Source of the DNA: Mangrovimonas yunxiaonensis | Lineage (GTDB): Bacteria; Bacteroidota; Bacteroidia; Flavobacteriales; Flavobacteriaceae | Length of the DNA stretch: 64,000 bases | Direction: 5' to 3' | Assembly: GCF_000733475.1 (NCBI RefSeq) | Contig: NZ_JPFK01000002.1 | Location: 1 to 64,000, forward strand | Part shown: positions 17,384 to 26,519 of the stretch, in pieces | Layout: each line of letters opens with the position of its first letter | Numbering within the stretch: position 1 is the first letter of the stretch | Notes under the pieces: generated by a model | The model's input: only the letters and a program-made list of their open reading frames with translations | Told to the model about the DNA's origin: nothing | Databases searched by the model: none | Made by a program: the position numbers and the translations under genes

Positions 17384-18446
17384 AATAGCCTGTATTTTCT
17401 TGCTTATTATGCCGTTTATCGCGTTTTCAGCAGAAAAGTACAAACACGATAAAACAAAAACCATTAAACGCAGCTTTAATGTAAACCCAAATGCCGAATT
17501 ACGTATTGATAACAGCTACGGCAACCTTAACATTACAACATGGAACGAAAACCGCATTGCCATTGAAGTTACCATAACCACCAGCGGGAATAACGAAGAT
17601 AAAGTCACCGAAAAATTAGATGCCATTACTGTGGCCTTCGAAAACACCTCTAATTTGGTTTCGGCAAAAACCATTTTTAACAAAAAAACGTCCAGCAGTT
17701 GGTGGAACTGGGGCAAAAAAACCAATGTTAACATGCAAATTAACTACCTTGTAAAAATGCCCGTAACCAATTCGGTTAACTTAAAGAACGATTATGGCAA
17801 TATCGACCTAGATAAACTGCAAGGTCGGGCTGTAATAAACTGCGACTACGGTAAAATTACTACCAAGGAGCTCATGGCCAATAACAACAGCCTTAATTTT
17901 GACTATACCAAAGGCTGCTATTTCGACTACATTAACGATGGTAGTATTAATGCCGATTATAGCGATTTCACCATTTCTAAAGCTGAAAACATTACCATTA
18001 ATGCCGATTATACAAATGCTACTGTAGACGTGGCCGAAAAAGTGGTTTACAACAACGATTACGGTACTGTTAAAATTGGCCAAGTCAATAATGTTGAAGG
18101 CGATGGCGATTACTTAACCCTTGTTATTGGCGACCTTTATAAACATGCAGATATCGATGCCGATTATGGTTCGATTAACATTAAAAACATTGCTCAAGGT
18201 GCCAACAACATTACTATAGACACCGATTACACAGGCATTAAAATAGGCTACGATACCAATTGGAATTTTAATTTTGATTTTGACCTCTCTTATGCAGACC
18301 TGCGTAGCGATGACGCCCTACAGTTTTCCTTGAAAGACAAAGATGGCAGCGATAAGACCTATAAAGGGCATTACGGTAACAGCAACTCTTCTAACAACAT
18401 TACAATAGATGCCGATTATGGCAACTTGACCATAAAAAGAAACTAA
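17361..18446 (+). CDS. DUF4097-type beta-strand repeat protein
   Basis: 361 residues with a signal peptide (residues about 1-24, FLLIMPFIAFSAEK) and then a long run of short repeated strands of the form xADYGxxxI (NSYGNLNI, NDYGNIDL, CDYGKITT, NADYSDFTI, DADYGSINI, DADYGNLTI). This is the single-stranded beta-solenoid of DUF4097 / head-GIN-type adhesin-like proteins. It should be periplasmic or on the cell surface. It overlaps the anti-sigma gene by 23 bases, so it is the output or sensor gene of the ECF operon. A terminator follows at once (18451-18482). Confidence 0.82.
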   Translation: MKPIKPFKIACIFLLIMPFIAFSAEKYKHDKTKTIKRSFNVNPNAELRIDNSYGNLNITTWNENRIAIEVTITTSGNNEDKVTEKLDAITVAFENTSNLVSAKTIFNKKTSSSWWNWGKKTNVNMQINYLVKMPVTNSVNLKNDYGNIDLDKLQGRAVINCDYGKITTKELMANNNSLNFDYTKGCYFDYINDGSINADYSDFTISKAENITINADYTNATVDVAEKVVYNNDYGTVKIGQVNNVEGDGDYLTLVIGDLYKHADIDADYGSINIKNIAQGANNITIDTDYTGIKIGYDTNWNFNFDFDLSYADLRSDDALQFSLKDKDGSDKTYKGHYGNSNSSNNITIDADYGNLTIKRN

Positions 18447-18450
18447 ACAA

Positions 18451-18482
18451 AAAAGCCGCTCAAAATTAGAGCGGCTTTTTTT
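18451..18482 (+). terminator. Terminator between the DUF4097-type gene and the convergent lipoprotein gene
   Basis: Stem GCCGCTC / GAGCGGC (18455-18461 with 18469-18475), flanked by A and T runs on both sides. It probably ends transcripts from both directions. Confidence 0.88.
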
Positions 18483-18499
18483 ATATCATTAAAAACTGT

Positions 18500-19639
18500 T
18501 TAATACGCTAGGTCTACTTCGCCTTGAGAAAGGTTTAAGTCTGCTCCGTTTGACACACCGGTTACTATACCACCAAAGGTTCCTGTAATTTGGCCACCAG
18601 AACTCACGGTTATGGTGCTCGTAAAATCGTCGAAGCCATCGGTATTTGGTGCATAATCACTTCCGTTTAAAGTAAGTATAAAATTCTGCATAACATCAAC
18701 ACCTATTTCGTTTTCGGTCACTTCAAAATAAATGTGATAATTTGCGCCTTGCTCTGTATTCGACCCCGTTACTGTAATTAGCCCATTAGATAAGGTTGCG
18801 CTTCTGGTTATAAAATCGATAGGCAGGGTTCCTGCTGTTACCTTTAAAACACCTGTAGATTGCTCTTGACTACAGTCTAAACCATCTATTGTCGCTTGAA
18901 TGGTACCATTAGGATCGCCACAAGCAGTTATTTTACTTTCTAAAGCGTTAATGTAGGCATTACATAAAGTAGTATCTCCCGAATTTGCATTATAGGCAGC
19001 GGCGGCGGCGTTTGCTTCTGTAGTTGCTTCATCGCATGCTGTTACACCGGGATTGTTATCTTGTGTTCTTTGCCATACAGTTGTTGAAACAATTTCAATA
19101 ACAACATCAAGTCCTTCTACATTTTCAACGGTTTCTTGGTTTTGCGAGATCGTTAAGGTGTTCCCATTATTAGTAATTAGAAACGTTGCCGTTTGCGGAC
19201 CTGCTATTTCTGAAGTCTCTACACCGCCAATCTCTAGGTTAAAAAATGCGTCATTGGTTGATAGAGTATTGCCTTCAACAGTATATTCGCCATTACCGTT
19301 TACATTTTGAAACGATTCGACAAAAGGTCCCGACTGCACCCCATTCATATAAGCTGTCGCGGTCATAACATAATCGCCTGAAGTTGTAAATGTGGTTTCG
19401 TCAAAAATTACCGTATAATCAAGCTCGCTACCAACTACAATAGATTCAGAATTAATGACCATGCCATTAAAACTGCTTGTCGTGTATGTTGTAGCATCAA
19501 AAGAAACGGCAAACCACTCGCCAAGTAATAAATTGCTATTAGAACTCGTACCAAACTCCCCGTCTAACGGTTCATTATCGCAAGACATTATGGTTAAAAT
19601 TGGTAGTACAAAAAGAAGTAATAATTTAATATTTTTCAT
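18500..19639 (-). CDS. Hypothetical lipoprotein
   Basis: A 379-residue lipoprotein (signal ending LTIMSC, Cys20). The N-terminal half begins LLLGEWFAVSFDATTYTTSSF and has the strand pattern of a lipocalin-like domain. The middle holds an Ala-rich segment with paired Cys (ACDEATTEANAAAAAYNAN, then TLCNAYINALESKITACGD). The C-terminal part, from about residue 265, is a beta-rich module ending in GTFGGIVTGVSNGADLNL, similar in layout to flavobacterial DUF6252-type domains. I do not recognise a function. It is monocistronic with a promoter-like element at 19662-19669. Confidence 0.72.
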   Translation of the reverse strand: MKNIKLLLLFVLPILTIMSCDNEPLDGEFGTSSNSNLLLGEWFAVSFDATTYTTSSFNGMVINSESIVVGSELDYTVIFDETTFTTSGDYVMTATAYMNGVQSGPFVESFQNVNGNGEYTVEGNTLSTNDAFFNLEIGGVETSEIAGPQTATFLITNNGNTLTISQNQETVENVEGLDVVIEIVSTTVWQRTQDNNPGVTACDEATTEANAAAAAYNANSGDTTLCNAYINALESKITACGDPNGTIQATIDGLDCSQEQSTGVLKVTAGTLPIDFITRSATLSNGLITVTGSNTEQGANYHIYFEVTENEIGVDVMQNFILTLNGSDYAPNTDGFDDFTSTITVSSGGQITGTFGGIVTGVSNGADLNLSQGEVDLAY

Positions 19640-19661
19640 GATAGATTTAAGTTTACATCTA

Positions 19662-19669
19662 CAAACATA
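19662..19669 (-). promoter_or_regulatory. TAnnTTTG -7 element of the lipoprotein gene
   Basis: TATGTTTG on the minus strand, 22 bases before the start codon at 19639. Confidence 0.5.
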
Positions 19670-19681
19670 ACAATTTTTTAA

Positions 19682-21001
19682 TCAATTTATTTTGGTTTTT
19701 AATACCTTAAACAGCAAAATTATTCCTATTAAAAAGAAAATAAACAGAAAAACTATAGCATTGCGCATGCTTCCTGTTACCTGGTCGATGGTACCATAAA
19801 TTACCATGCCAATAACAATGCCTACTTTTTCAGACACATCGAAAAAACTAAAATACGAGGTTGTGTCTTTGGTTTCTGGTAAAAATTTAGAATAAGTAGA
19901 CCTTGAAAGCGATTGTATACCACCCATAACCAGCCCCACAAAAGATGCCGTAACATAAAACTCTATGGGTTGTGTTACAAAATAAGCGGCAAAACAAAGC
20001 ACCATCCAAATAAAGTTAATTGCAATTAGTGTTTTTATGTTCCCAAATTTTTCTGAAGCTCTGGAGGTTAGCACCGCACCGAGAATTGCTACTATTTGAA
20101 TGACAAGAATACTAACAATTAAGCCCATGGTTTTTTGCTGGTCTGTACCCCAGGCTATTTCCTGCTCCCCAAAATAGGTTGCCACCAACATAATGGTCTG
20201 TACAGCCATGCTATAAACAAAAAAGGCATATAGGTAACGCTTTAAAACAAGGTTTTGTTTAAGTGCTTGCCAGACCAAATTAAGCTCTTTAAAGCCATTC
20301 ATTAACACATCTTTGGTGACTTTATGCCCATTGGAAACCCCTTTAGGTAGCACATAAAAAGTATATTGGCTAAAAAGCATCCACCACAACCCAACGGTAA
20401 TAAAGGAATACCGCATGGCTTTCACCGCGGTCTCTTCGGGAGTGCCAGTAATGCCAAACCATTCGGGTTTCATAACCATCGTTAAATTAATTACCAACAA
20501 CAGCACACTACCTATATACCCCATAGAAAACCCTTTGGCACTTACGCGGTCTTGTTGTTTGGGATAAGCAATATCTGGCAAATACGAATTATAAAACACC
20601 AAGCTCCCCCAATAGCCCATCAATCCAAAAAAGTAAAACATTAAGCTTAAATGAATGTAGTCTAGGCTAAACCAATTTAAACCTATGCACCCAATACCAC
20701 CTAGGTAGCAAAAAAACTTCATAAATGCTTTTTTATTGCCAATATAGTCGGCCACCCCCGAAAGGATTGGAGAAGTTAAAGCCACAACAAAAAAAGTAAA
20801 GGCAGTAACAAACGAGATTAAAGCTGTGTTTTTAATCTCTAACCCAAAGGCTTGTACTCTATCGCCATCGATAAAATTTAAGGTGCCGTAAAAAATAGGG
20901 AAAATGGTCGAGGCTATGGTAAGGGTATAAACAGAATTGGCCCAATCGTAAAAAGCCCATGCGTTAAGAAGTTTTTCACTTCCTTTTTTAAATTTTGCCA
21001 T
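19682..21001 (-). CDS. UMF1/Atg22-type MFS transporter
   Basis: 439 residues with about twelve hydrophobic segments. The N-terminus WAFYDWANSVYTLTIASTIFP is the signature of the UMF1 (Atg22-like) branch of the major facilitator superfamily. A conserved QSLSRSTYSKFLP loop lies in the C-terminal half. Eukaryotic Atg22 exports amino acids from vacuoles; bacterial substrates are unknown. It is an inner-membrane protein transcribed in the same direction as the M48 gene upstream of it. Confidence 0.9.
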   Translation of the reverse strand: MAKFKKGSEKLLNAWAFYDWANSVYTLTIASTIFPIFYGTLNFIDGDRVQAFGLEIKNTALISFVTAFTFFVVALTSPILSGVADYIGNKKAFMKFFCYLGGIGCIGLNWFSLDYIHLSLMFYFFGLMGYWGSLVFYNSYLPDIAYPKQQDRVSAKGFSMGYIGSVLLLVINLTMVMKPEWFGITGTPEETAVKAMRYSFITVGLWWMLFSQYTFYVLPKGVSNGHKVTKDVLMNGFKELNLVWQALKQNLVLKRYLYAFFVYSMAVQTIMLVATYFGEQEIAWGTDQQKTMGLIVSILVIQIVAILGAVLTSRASEKFGNIKTLIAINFIWMVLCFAAYFVTQPIEFYVTASFVGLVMGGIQSLSRSTYSKFLPETKDTTSYFSFFDVSEKVGIVIGMVIYGTIDQVTGSMRNAIVFLFIFFLIGIILLFKVLKTKIN

Positions 21002-21067
21002 AAAAAAAAGCTGCTCGTTTATGGTTTTGAACAGCTCCTAAAGTAAGTATTTATTTTTTATTACAGC

Positions 21068-21898
21068 TTAAAAATCTGAAGTAGCTCTAAACGAACTAAC
21101 CCCAAACTTTTTGGCTTCTGCCTTAGCCTTTGACGCTAAGGTTTTTAAGTCGGCAATCCTAGAATCGCTAGACGGGTGAGTGCTTAACATTTCGGGAGGG
21201 GCTTGCCCGCCACTATTGGCTTTCATGCGCTCCCAAAGCTTCCAGGATTCGTCTGGATCGTAGCCTGCAATAGCCATTAAATACACCCCTATCCTATCGG
21301 CTTCGGTTTCATGAGCCCTACTAAATGGCAACATGCCGCCAACGGTAGTTCCTACCCCATAAGCTTGATTGTACAGCTCTAGATTTTCATCATTTTGCAA
21401 AGCCACATTAAGACCAATGGCTCCAATTTGTTGCAACATGCCTGCACTCATACGTTGCTGCCCATGGTTTGCTAAAGCATGCGCCACCTCGTGCCCCATA
21501 ATAGCGGCAACACCGGTTTCATTTTTGGCAATAGGCAATATGCCTGTATAAAAAACAATTTTTCCGCCTGGCATGCACCAAGCATTTACCGTTTTATCGT
21601 CTATTAAATTGTACTCCCATTGGTAATCTTTTAAATACCCTTGGTGCCCATTGGCATTAAGCCAACGTTCCGATGCTATGGCTATACGCTCGCCTACGCG
21701 TTTAATCATTTCAGACTGGGTCGTACCGGTTACCACCTTACTTTCCGACAAGACTTGGTTGTACTGCTGAAAAGACGTAGGAAACAATTGATCGTTTGAT
21801 ACAAGTGCCATGGTTTGTTTTCCCGTAAACGGATTGGTCGCACAAGATAAAAACAGTCCTGTTGCAAAAAGCGCTGTTATTTTTCGTTTTAAAGTCAT
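21068..21898 (-). CDS. M48-family metallopeptidase (lipoprotein)
   Basis: A 276-residue zinc peptidase with a lipoprotein signal (FLSCATNPFTGK, Cys19). The zinc motif HEVAH is at residues 136-140 inside AAIMGHEVAHALANH, and the third ligand is in AHETEADRIGVYLM. The size and lack of large membrane domains match the periplasmic BepA/LoiP group, which degrades misassembled outer-membrane proteins, rather than membrane-embedded HtpX. The gene lies immediately upstream of the MFS transporter and is divergent from msrB. Confidence 0.93.
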   Translation of the reverse strand: MTLKRKITALFATGLFLSCATNPFTGKQTMALVSNDQLFPTSFQQYNQVLSESKVVTGTTQSEMIKRVGERIAIASERWLNANGHQGYLKDYQWEYNLIDDKTVNAWCMPGGKIVFYTGILPIAKNETGVAAIMGHEVAHALANHGQQRMSAGMLQQIGAIGLNVALQNDENLELYNQAYGVGTTVGGMLPFSRAHETEADRIGVYLMAIAGYDPDESWKLWERMKANSGGQAPPEMLSTHPSSDSRIADLKTLASKAKAEAKKFGVSSFRATSDF

Positions 21899-22056
21899 GA
21901 ACTAGTGTTTTGTTTTAAAAATTAAAAATACAAAAATCGTTTTTAAAAAAAGTAGCGTTTCAAAGAAGAAATAACATTTTATTAAAAACCAGCTTTAACG
22001 GTTAAAATCTGTTATTTTAGCCAAACCTTCTCGACCAACTCTAAAAAGAACGCACT

Positions 22057-22563
22057 ATGAAACGTTTATTATTAACATGGGTGGTGACTATAACAGTCTC
22101 GTTATTTAGCTGCCAAGGTCAAAATAAAAAGCATATGGATTCAAACAAAAAAACAACCTACAAGGTAACCAAAACAAATGAAGAATGGCGTCAGGTTTTA
22201 ACCGATGAAGCATACCACGTTTTAAGGGAAAAAGGCACCGAACGACCACATACAGGCAAGTACAACCTTCATTTTGATAAAGGTTCTTATAACTGTGCCG
22301 CCTGTGGCGCTAAATTGTTTGAAAGCGATACAAAGTTTCAGTCCGATTGCGGCTGGCCAAGTTTTGACAATGCCATAAAAGGTACCATAGAATATAAAGA
22401 AGACCGCACTTTTGGCATGGTAAGAACAGAAATTTTATGCAACAATTGTGGCAGCCACCTAGGCCACGTTTTTAACGATGGGCCAACCCAAACAGGGCTG
22501 CGCTACTGTGTTAATTCCGTTAGCTTGAACTTTAATTCGAAACCCGAAAAAAACAAGGAATAG
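22057..22563 (+). CDS. msrB: Peptide-methionine (R)-S-oxide reductase, lipoprotein form
   Basis: 168 residues. MsrB reduces the R-sulfoxide of oxidised methionine in proteins. The structural zinc Cys pairs are 80/83 (CAAC) and 128/131 (CNNC), and the catalytic Cys151 is in RYCVNS. Cys98 in SDCGWPSF could be a resolving residue. A signal of about 18 residues ends in LFSC (Cys19), so the enzyme is predicted to be membrane-anchored in the periplasm, unlike cytosolic MsrB. The DinB-like gene follows after 30 bases. Confidence 0.95.
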   Translation: MKRLLLTWVVTITVSLFSCQGQNKKHMDSNKKTTYKVTKTNEEWRQVLTDEAYHVLREKGTERPHTGKYNLHFDKGSYNCAACGAKLFESDTKFQSDCGWPSFDNAIKGTIEYKEDRTFGMVRTEILCNNCGSHLGHVFNDGPTQTGLRYCVNSVSLNFNSKPEKNKE

Positions 22564-22593
22564 TTACCAACTTAAGACCGTCCTTTACAAAAC

Positions 22594-23124
22594 ATGGAAA
22601 ACAACATTTTACCCAGCGTTATTAAACAGTTTTTATATTATAAAACTGCTGCCGACAAAACATTTGAACAACTGTCTTTTAACGATATGAACTGGCAGCC
22701 CAACGAAACCTCGAACAGCATTTCTATAATTGTAAAGCACATGGTAGGAAACATGTTTAGCAGGTGGACGCATTTTTTAACTGAAGACGGCGAGAAAGCT
22801 TGGAGAAATCGCGAGCAGGAATTTATAGCAACCTACACCAGCAGCGACCAGTTAGTTGCTGCTTGGGAAAGCGGATGGACCTGTTTGTTTGATGCCTTAA
22901 AGCCCCTAAACGACAGTGACCTGGAACGTACTGTTTATATTAGAAATGAAAAACATACTGTTTCTGAAGCCATTTTTAGGCAATTAGGGCATTACGCTTA
23001 CCATATTGGTCAAATAACGTATATAGGAAAAGTGCGTAAGGAAGACCAGTGGCGCTCTCTATCCATCCCCAAAGGACAATCGGAACAATATAACCAGGAA
23101 AAATTCAGCAAAAATAAAGACTAG
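22594..23124 (+). CDS. DinB-like (DUF1572) protein
   Basis: 176 residues, all-helical, with the three spaced His typical of DinB/YfiT-like metal proteins (VKHMVGN, and HYAYHIGQITYIGK near residue 134). DUF1572 members of this group have no settled function, although some relatives are thiol transferases. It is probably cotranscribed with msrB. It converges on the NADH dehydrogenase gene with one base between the stop codons. Confidence 0.87.
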   Translation: MENNILPSVIKQFLYYKTAADKTFEQLSFNDMNWQPNETSNSISIIVKHMVGNMFSRWTHFLTEDGEKAWRNREQEFIATYTSSDQLVAAWESGWTCLFDALKPLNDSDLERTVYIRNEKHTVSEAIFRQLGHYAYHIGQITYIGKVRKEDQWRSLSIPKGQSEQYNQEKFSKNKD

Positions 23125-23125
23125 C

Positions 23126-24424
23126 CTAATGGTTGCCTTGTTTGGTATTGTGACGTTTTTTAAAAGGCCGTATAATTAAACGTGCCTCACGATCAAAACG
23201 AATGTAGTTATACACCCAGTTAACAAAAACCACCGCCCTATTTCTAAATCCAATTAAAAAAAACAGGTGTACAAACATCCATACAAACCAGGCAAACACC
23301 CCTTGAAATTTCCATCGTTTTAAATCTACTACCGCTTTGTTTCTTCCCACAGTAGCCATGGCGCCTTTATCTTTGTACTTAAATGGGTGCATAGGTTTGC
23401 CCGCTAACATACGGACTAAGTTTTTTCCTAGTTGCTCCCCTTGTTGAATGGCCGGCTGTGCCATCATGGGATAACCTTTTGGCTGCTGTGCCGTTACCAT
23501 ATGAGCAATATCGCCAATGGCAAATACATTATCTAGGCCTTTTACTGCATTAAACTCATCTACAACAACACGGTTGCCTTTGGTAACAAACGATGCTGCA
23601 TCCAAGCCTTTTATTGTAGCGCCCTTAACACCCGCAGTCCAAATAAGTGTTGCCGTCTCGAAAGTTACATCTGTATTGGTGGTGGCAAGGCTGCCATCGT
23701 AATGGGTTACCCTAAGGTTTTTCCATACATTTACGCCCAAACTTTCTAAAAACGCTTCTGCTTTAATAGAGGCTTTTTCGCTCATGTCCTTTAATATGCT
23801 ATCGCCAGACTGCACCAAATTAATCTGCGCTCTTCTGGTGTCTAGGTCTGGATAATCTTTGGGCAAGATTCCTTTTTTTATCTCGGCAAGTGCTCCAGCC
23901 AGCTCTACCCCCGTGGGTCCTGCACCAACAATAACAAAATTCATTAACTTATCACGCTCTTGCAAATCGGAAGTTAACAGCGCATCTTCAAAATTTTCAA
24001 GAATTAAACTGCGTAGGTCCAACGACTGCGGAATGGTTTTCATAACCATGCTGTTTTCTGCTATGGTGGTATTGCCGTAAAAATTGGTTTCAGAACCCGA
24101 AGCAACTACCAAATAGTTGTAGCTTAGGTCACCTATATTGGTTATTACCTTATTGTTGGCAACATCAATAGCTTCTACATGGGCCAACCGAAACAAAATA
24201 TTGGGGAAGTTTTTAAGGATTTTCCGCAAAGGGTAAGCTATAGAATCTGGTTCTAACCCACCCGTAGACACTTGATACAAGAGCGGTTGAAAAGTATGGT
24301 AGTTATGCTTATCCAGAAGGACCACCTGGACTTCTTGTTTAGACAATTGTTTTGCTAAGGCTATGCCTGCAAATCCGCCACCAACAATAACCACGCGCGG
24401 ACAGCTTAATCGGGGTATATTCAT
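23126..24424 (-). CDS. ndh: Type II NADH dehydrogenase (NDH-2)
   Basis: A 432-residue single-subunit flavoprotein that passes electrons from NADH to quinone without pumping protons. It has an FAD-binding motif VVIVGGGFAGIALAKQL (11-27), a second Rossmann motif VIVGAGPTGVELAGAL for NADH, and FAIGDIAHM at the FAD C-terminal site. The C-terminal segment FAWFVWMFVHLFFLIGF is amphipathic to hydrophobic and fits membrane attachment. A promoter-like element lies at 24443-24450. The symbol is given by family; I cannot exclude another paralogue elsewhere in the genome. Confidence 0.92.
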   Translation of the reverse strand: MNIPRLSCPRVVIVGGGFAGIALAKQLSKQEVQVVLLDKHNYHTFQPLLYQVSTGGLEPDSIAYPLRKILKNFPNILFRLAHVEAIDVANNKVITNIGDLSYNYLVVASGSETNFYGNTTIAENSMVMKTIPQSLDLRSLILENFEDALLTSDLQERDKLMNFVIVGAGPTGVELAGALAEIKKGILPKDYPDLDTRRAQINLVQSGDSILKDMSEKASIKAEAFLESLGVNVWKNLRVTHYDGSLATTNTDVTFETATLIWTAGVKGATIKGLDAASFVTKGNRVVVDEFNAVKGLDNVFAIGDIAHMVTAQQPKGYPMMAQPAIQQGEQLGKNLVRMLAGKPMHPFKYKDKGAMATVGRNKAVVDLKRWKFQGVFAWFVWMFVHLFFLIGFRNRAVVFVNWVYNYIRFDREARLIIRPFKKRHNTKQGNH

Positions 24425-24442
24425 AAACGTAAGCTTTCCCTA

Positions 24443-24450
24443 CAAAGGTA
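24443..24450 (-). promoter_or_regulatory. TAnnTTTG -7 element of ndh
   Basis: TACCTTTG on the minus strand, 18 bases upstream of the start codon. Confidence 0.55.
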
Positions 24451-24532
24451 TTATTTTTTTGTCAGCTAAATTCATATTTCGATTTAGGTTTCGTAAATTC
24501 GTAGCTTCAAAAATTAGACAAAATAAATTCTC

Positions 24533-25909
24533 ATGAGTAAATACGATATTATTGTTCTAGGAAGTGGCCCAGGAGGCTACGTAACTGCCATTAGAGCATC
24601 TCAATTAGGTTTTAAAACCGCTATTGTAGAAAAAGAAAGCCTTGGCGGGGTTTGTTTAAATTGGGGGTGTATTCCTACCAAAGCCCTATTGAAATCTGCT
24701 CAAGTATTTGAATACCTTAAACATGCTGAAGATTACGGATTATCTGTAAAAGAAGCCGATAAAGACTTTACTGCAGTTGTAAAACGCAGCCGAGGTGTGG
24801 CCGAAGGCATGAGCAAGGGGGTTCAATTTTTAATGAAAAAGAACAAAATAGACGTTATTGAAGGTTTTGGAAAGCTAAAGCCTGGCAAAAAAGTAGAAGT
24901 TGACGGCAAAGAGTATAGTGCCGACCACATTATTGTTGCTACTGGAGCGCGCTCACGTGAATTGCCTAGCTTACCACAAGACGGCAAAAAAGTGATAGGC
25001 TATCGCGAAGCCATGACCTTAAAAGAGCAACCTAAGAAAATGATTGTTGTAGGCTCTGGCGCCATTGGGGTAGAATTTGCCTACTTCTATAAGGCTATGG
25101 GTACCGAAGTAACCATAGTCGAGTTTATGCCAAATGTTGTTCCTGTTGAAGACGAAGAAGTTTCTAAACAACTAGAACGCAGCTTTAAGAAAAGTGGCAT
25201 AAAAATTATGACCTCTGCCGAAGTAACCAAGGTAGACACCTCTGGATCTGGGGTTAAAGCAACCGTTAAAACCAAAAAAGGCGAAGAAGTTCTTGAAGCC
25301 GATGTGGTGCTTTCGGCTGTTGGTATTAAAACCAACATCGAGAACATCGGACTAGAAGACGTTGGTATTGTAGTAGACCGCGACAAAATTTTAGTTAATG
25401 ACTACTACCAAACCAACATTCCTGGCTACTATGCTATTGGAGATGTTACACCAGGGCAAGCTTTGGCCCACGTAGCTTCTGCCGAAGGTATTTTATGTGT
25501 TGAAAAAATTGCCGGCATGCATGTTGAAGCCCTAGACTATGGTAACATTCCTGGCTGCACCTATGCGTCTCCAGAAATTGCTAGCGTTGGTTTAACCGAA
25601 AAACAAGCCAAAGAACAAGGTTACGATATTAAAGTTGGTAAATTCCCGTTCTCAGCCTCTGGTAAAGCCAGTGCTGCTGGAACAAAAGATGGCTTTGTAA
25701 AAGTGATTTTCGATGCCAAATACGGCGAATGGCTAGGGTGCCACATGATTGGTGCCGGTGTTACCGACATGATTGCCGAAGCTGTTTTAGGTAGAAAATT
25801 AGAAACTACAGGACACGAGGTATTAAAAGCCGTACACCCGCACCCAACAATGAGTGAAGCGGTAATGGAAGCCGTTGCCGATGCTTACGACGAGGTCATC
25901 CACCTATAG
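24533..25909 (+). CDS. lpdA: Dihydrolipoyl dehydrogenase (E3)
   Basis: A 458-residue flavoenzyme that reoxidises dihydrolipoamide in 2-oxoacid dehydrogenase and glycine cleavage complexes. FAD site GSGPGGYVTAIRA (10-22), redox disulfide Cys41-Cys46 in GGVCLNWGCIPTK, NAD site VVGSGAIGVEFAYFY, and the C-terminal catalytic HPHPTMSEAVMEA are all intact. The gene is monocistronic: divergent from ndh and ended by a strong terminator. No E1 or E2 genes lie in this window, so it probably serves several complexes. Confidence 0.96.
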   Translation: MSKYDIIVLGSGPGGYVTAIRASQLGFKTAIVEKESLGGVCLNWGCIPTKALLKSAQVFEYLKHAEDYGLSVKEADKDFTAVVKRSRGVAEGMSKGVQFLMKKNKIDVIEGFGKLKPGKKVEVDGKEYSADHIIVATGARSRELPSLPQDGKKVIGYREAMTLKEQPKKMIVVGSGAIGVEFAYFYKAMGTEVTIVEFMPNVVPVEDEEVSKQLERSFKKSGIKIMTSAEVTKVDTSGSGVKATVKTKKGEEVLEADVVLSAVGIKTNIENIGLEDVGIVVDRDKILVNDYYQTNIPGYYAIGDVTPGQALAHVASAEGILCVEKIAGMHVEALDYGNIPGCTYASPEIASVGLTEKQAKEQGYDIKVGKFPFSASGKASAAGTKDGFVKVIFDAKYGEWLGCHMIGAGVTDMIAEAVLGRKLETTGHEVLKAVHPHPTMSEAVMEAVADAYDEVIHL

Positions 25910-25936
25910 AATATAATGTATTTTACATATACCACT

Positions 25937-25969
25937 AAAAAAGGTTCCATTTCGATGGAACCTTTTTTT
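25937..25969 (+). terminator. Intrinsic terminator of lpdA
   Basis: Perfect 14-base stem AAAAAAGGTTCCAT / ATGGAACCTTTTTT with a TTCG tetraloop. It is symmetric, so it can also act on the convergent aroQ transcript. Confidence 0.92.
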
Positions 25970-25988
25970 ATATGGATTTCCGAAGAAA

Positions 25989-26408
25989 TTACAAAAAACT
26001 TTGAATGGCCAACTCGTAACTCTGCAGCCCAAAACCAACAATTACGCCTTTAGCATTTGGCGACACATAGGATTGGTGCCTAAAATCTTCCCGGCTAAAC
26101 GTATTGGAAATATGCACCTCTACAACCGGCGTTTCTATAGCAGCTACGGCATCGCCTATACCAACCGATGTATGGGTATAAGCGGCAGCATTTAGCACAA
26201 TACCATCATAAGCTCCAAAACCGGCTTCCTGCAATGCATTAATAAGCTCGCCTTCTACATTGGACTGGTAATGTGTTATACCTATGTTGGGATACTTATC
26301 TTTAAGCGTTTCTAAAAACTCTGTAAAAGACAAACTACCGTAAATGCCTGGCTCGCGTTTGCCAAGCAAATTTAAATTGGGCCCGTTTATAATCATGATG
26401 TTCTTCAT
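25989..26408 (-). CDS. aroQ: Type II 3-dehydroquinate dehydratase
   Basis: 139 residues, the usual length for the dodecameric type II enzyme of the shikimate pathway. NGPNLNLLGKREPGIYG (8-24) carries the catalytic Arg and Tyr, YQSNVEGELINAL and NAAAYTHTSVGI bind substrate, and EVHISNTFSRE holds the catalytic His. It stands alone between lpdA and the outer-membrane barrel genes. Confidence 0.96.
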   Translation of the reverse strand: MKNIMIINGPNLNLLGKREPGIYGSLSFTEFLETLKDKYPNIGITHYQSNVEGELINALQEAGFGAYDGIVLNAAAYTHTSVGIGDAVAAIETPVVEVHISNTFSREDFRHQSYVSPNAKGVIVGFGLQSYELAIQSFL

Positions 26409-26462
26409 ACCGTAAAAGTATAAAAAAAGACTGAAGTAACCCCTTTGCCCCAGTTAACAACA

Positions 26463-26496
26463 AAAAAAAGAGCAGATATTTAACCTGCTCTTTTTA
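26463..26496 (-). terminator. Intrinsic terminator of the first barrel gene
   Basis: AAAGAGCAG / CTGCTCTTT stem with an A-rich flank that reads as a T run on the minus strand, about 25 bases after the stop codon at 26520. Confidence 0.8.
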
Positions 26497-26519
26497 GTTT
26501 GTTTTATATGGTAAAGTCG

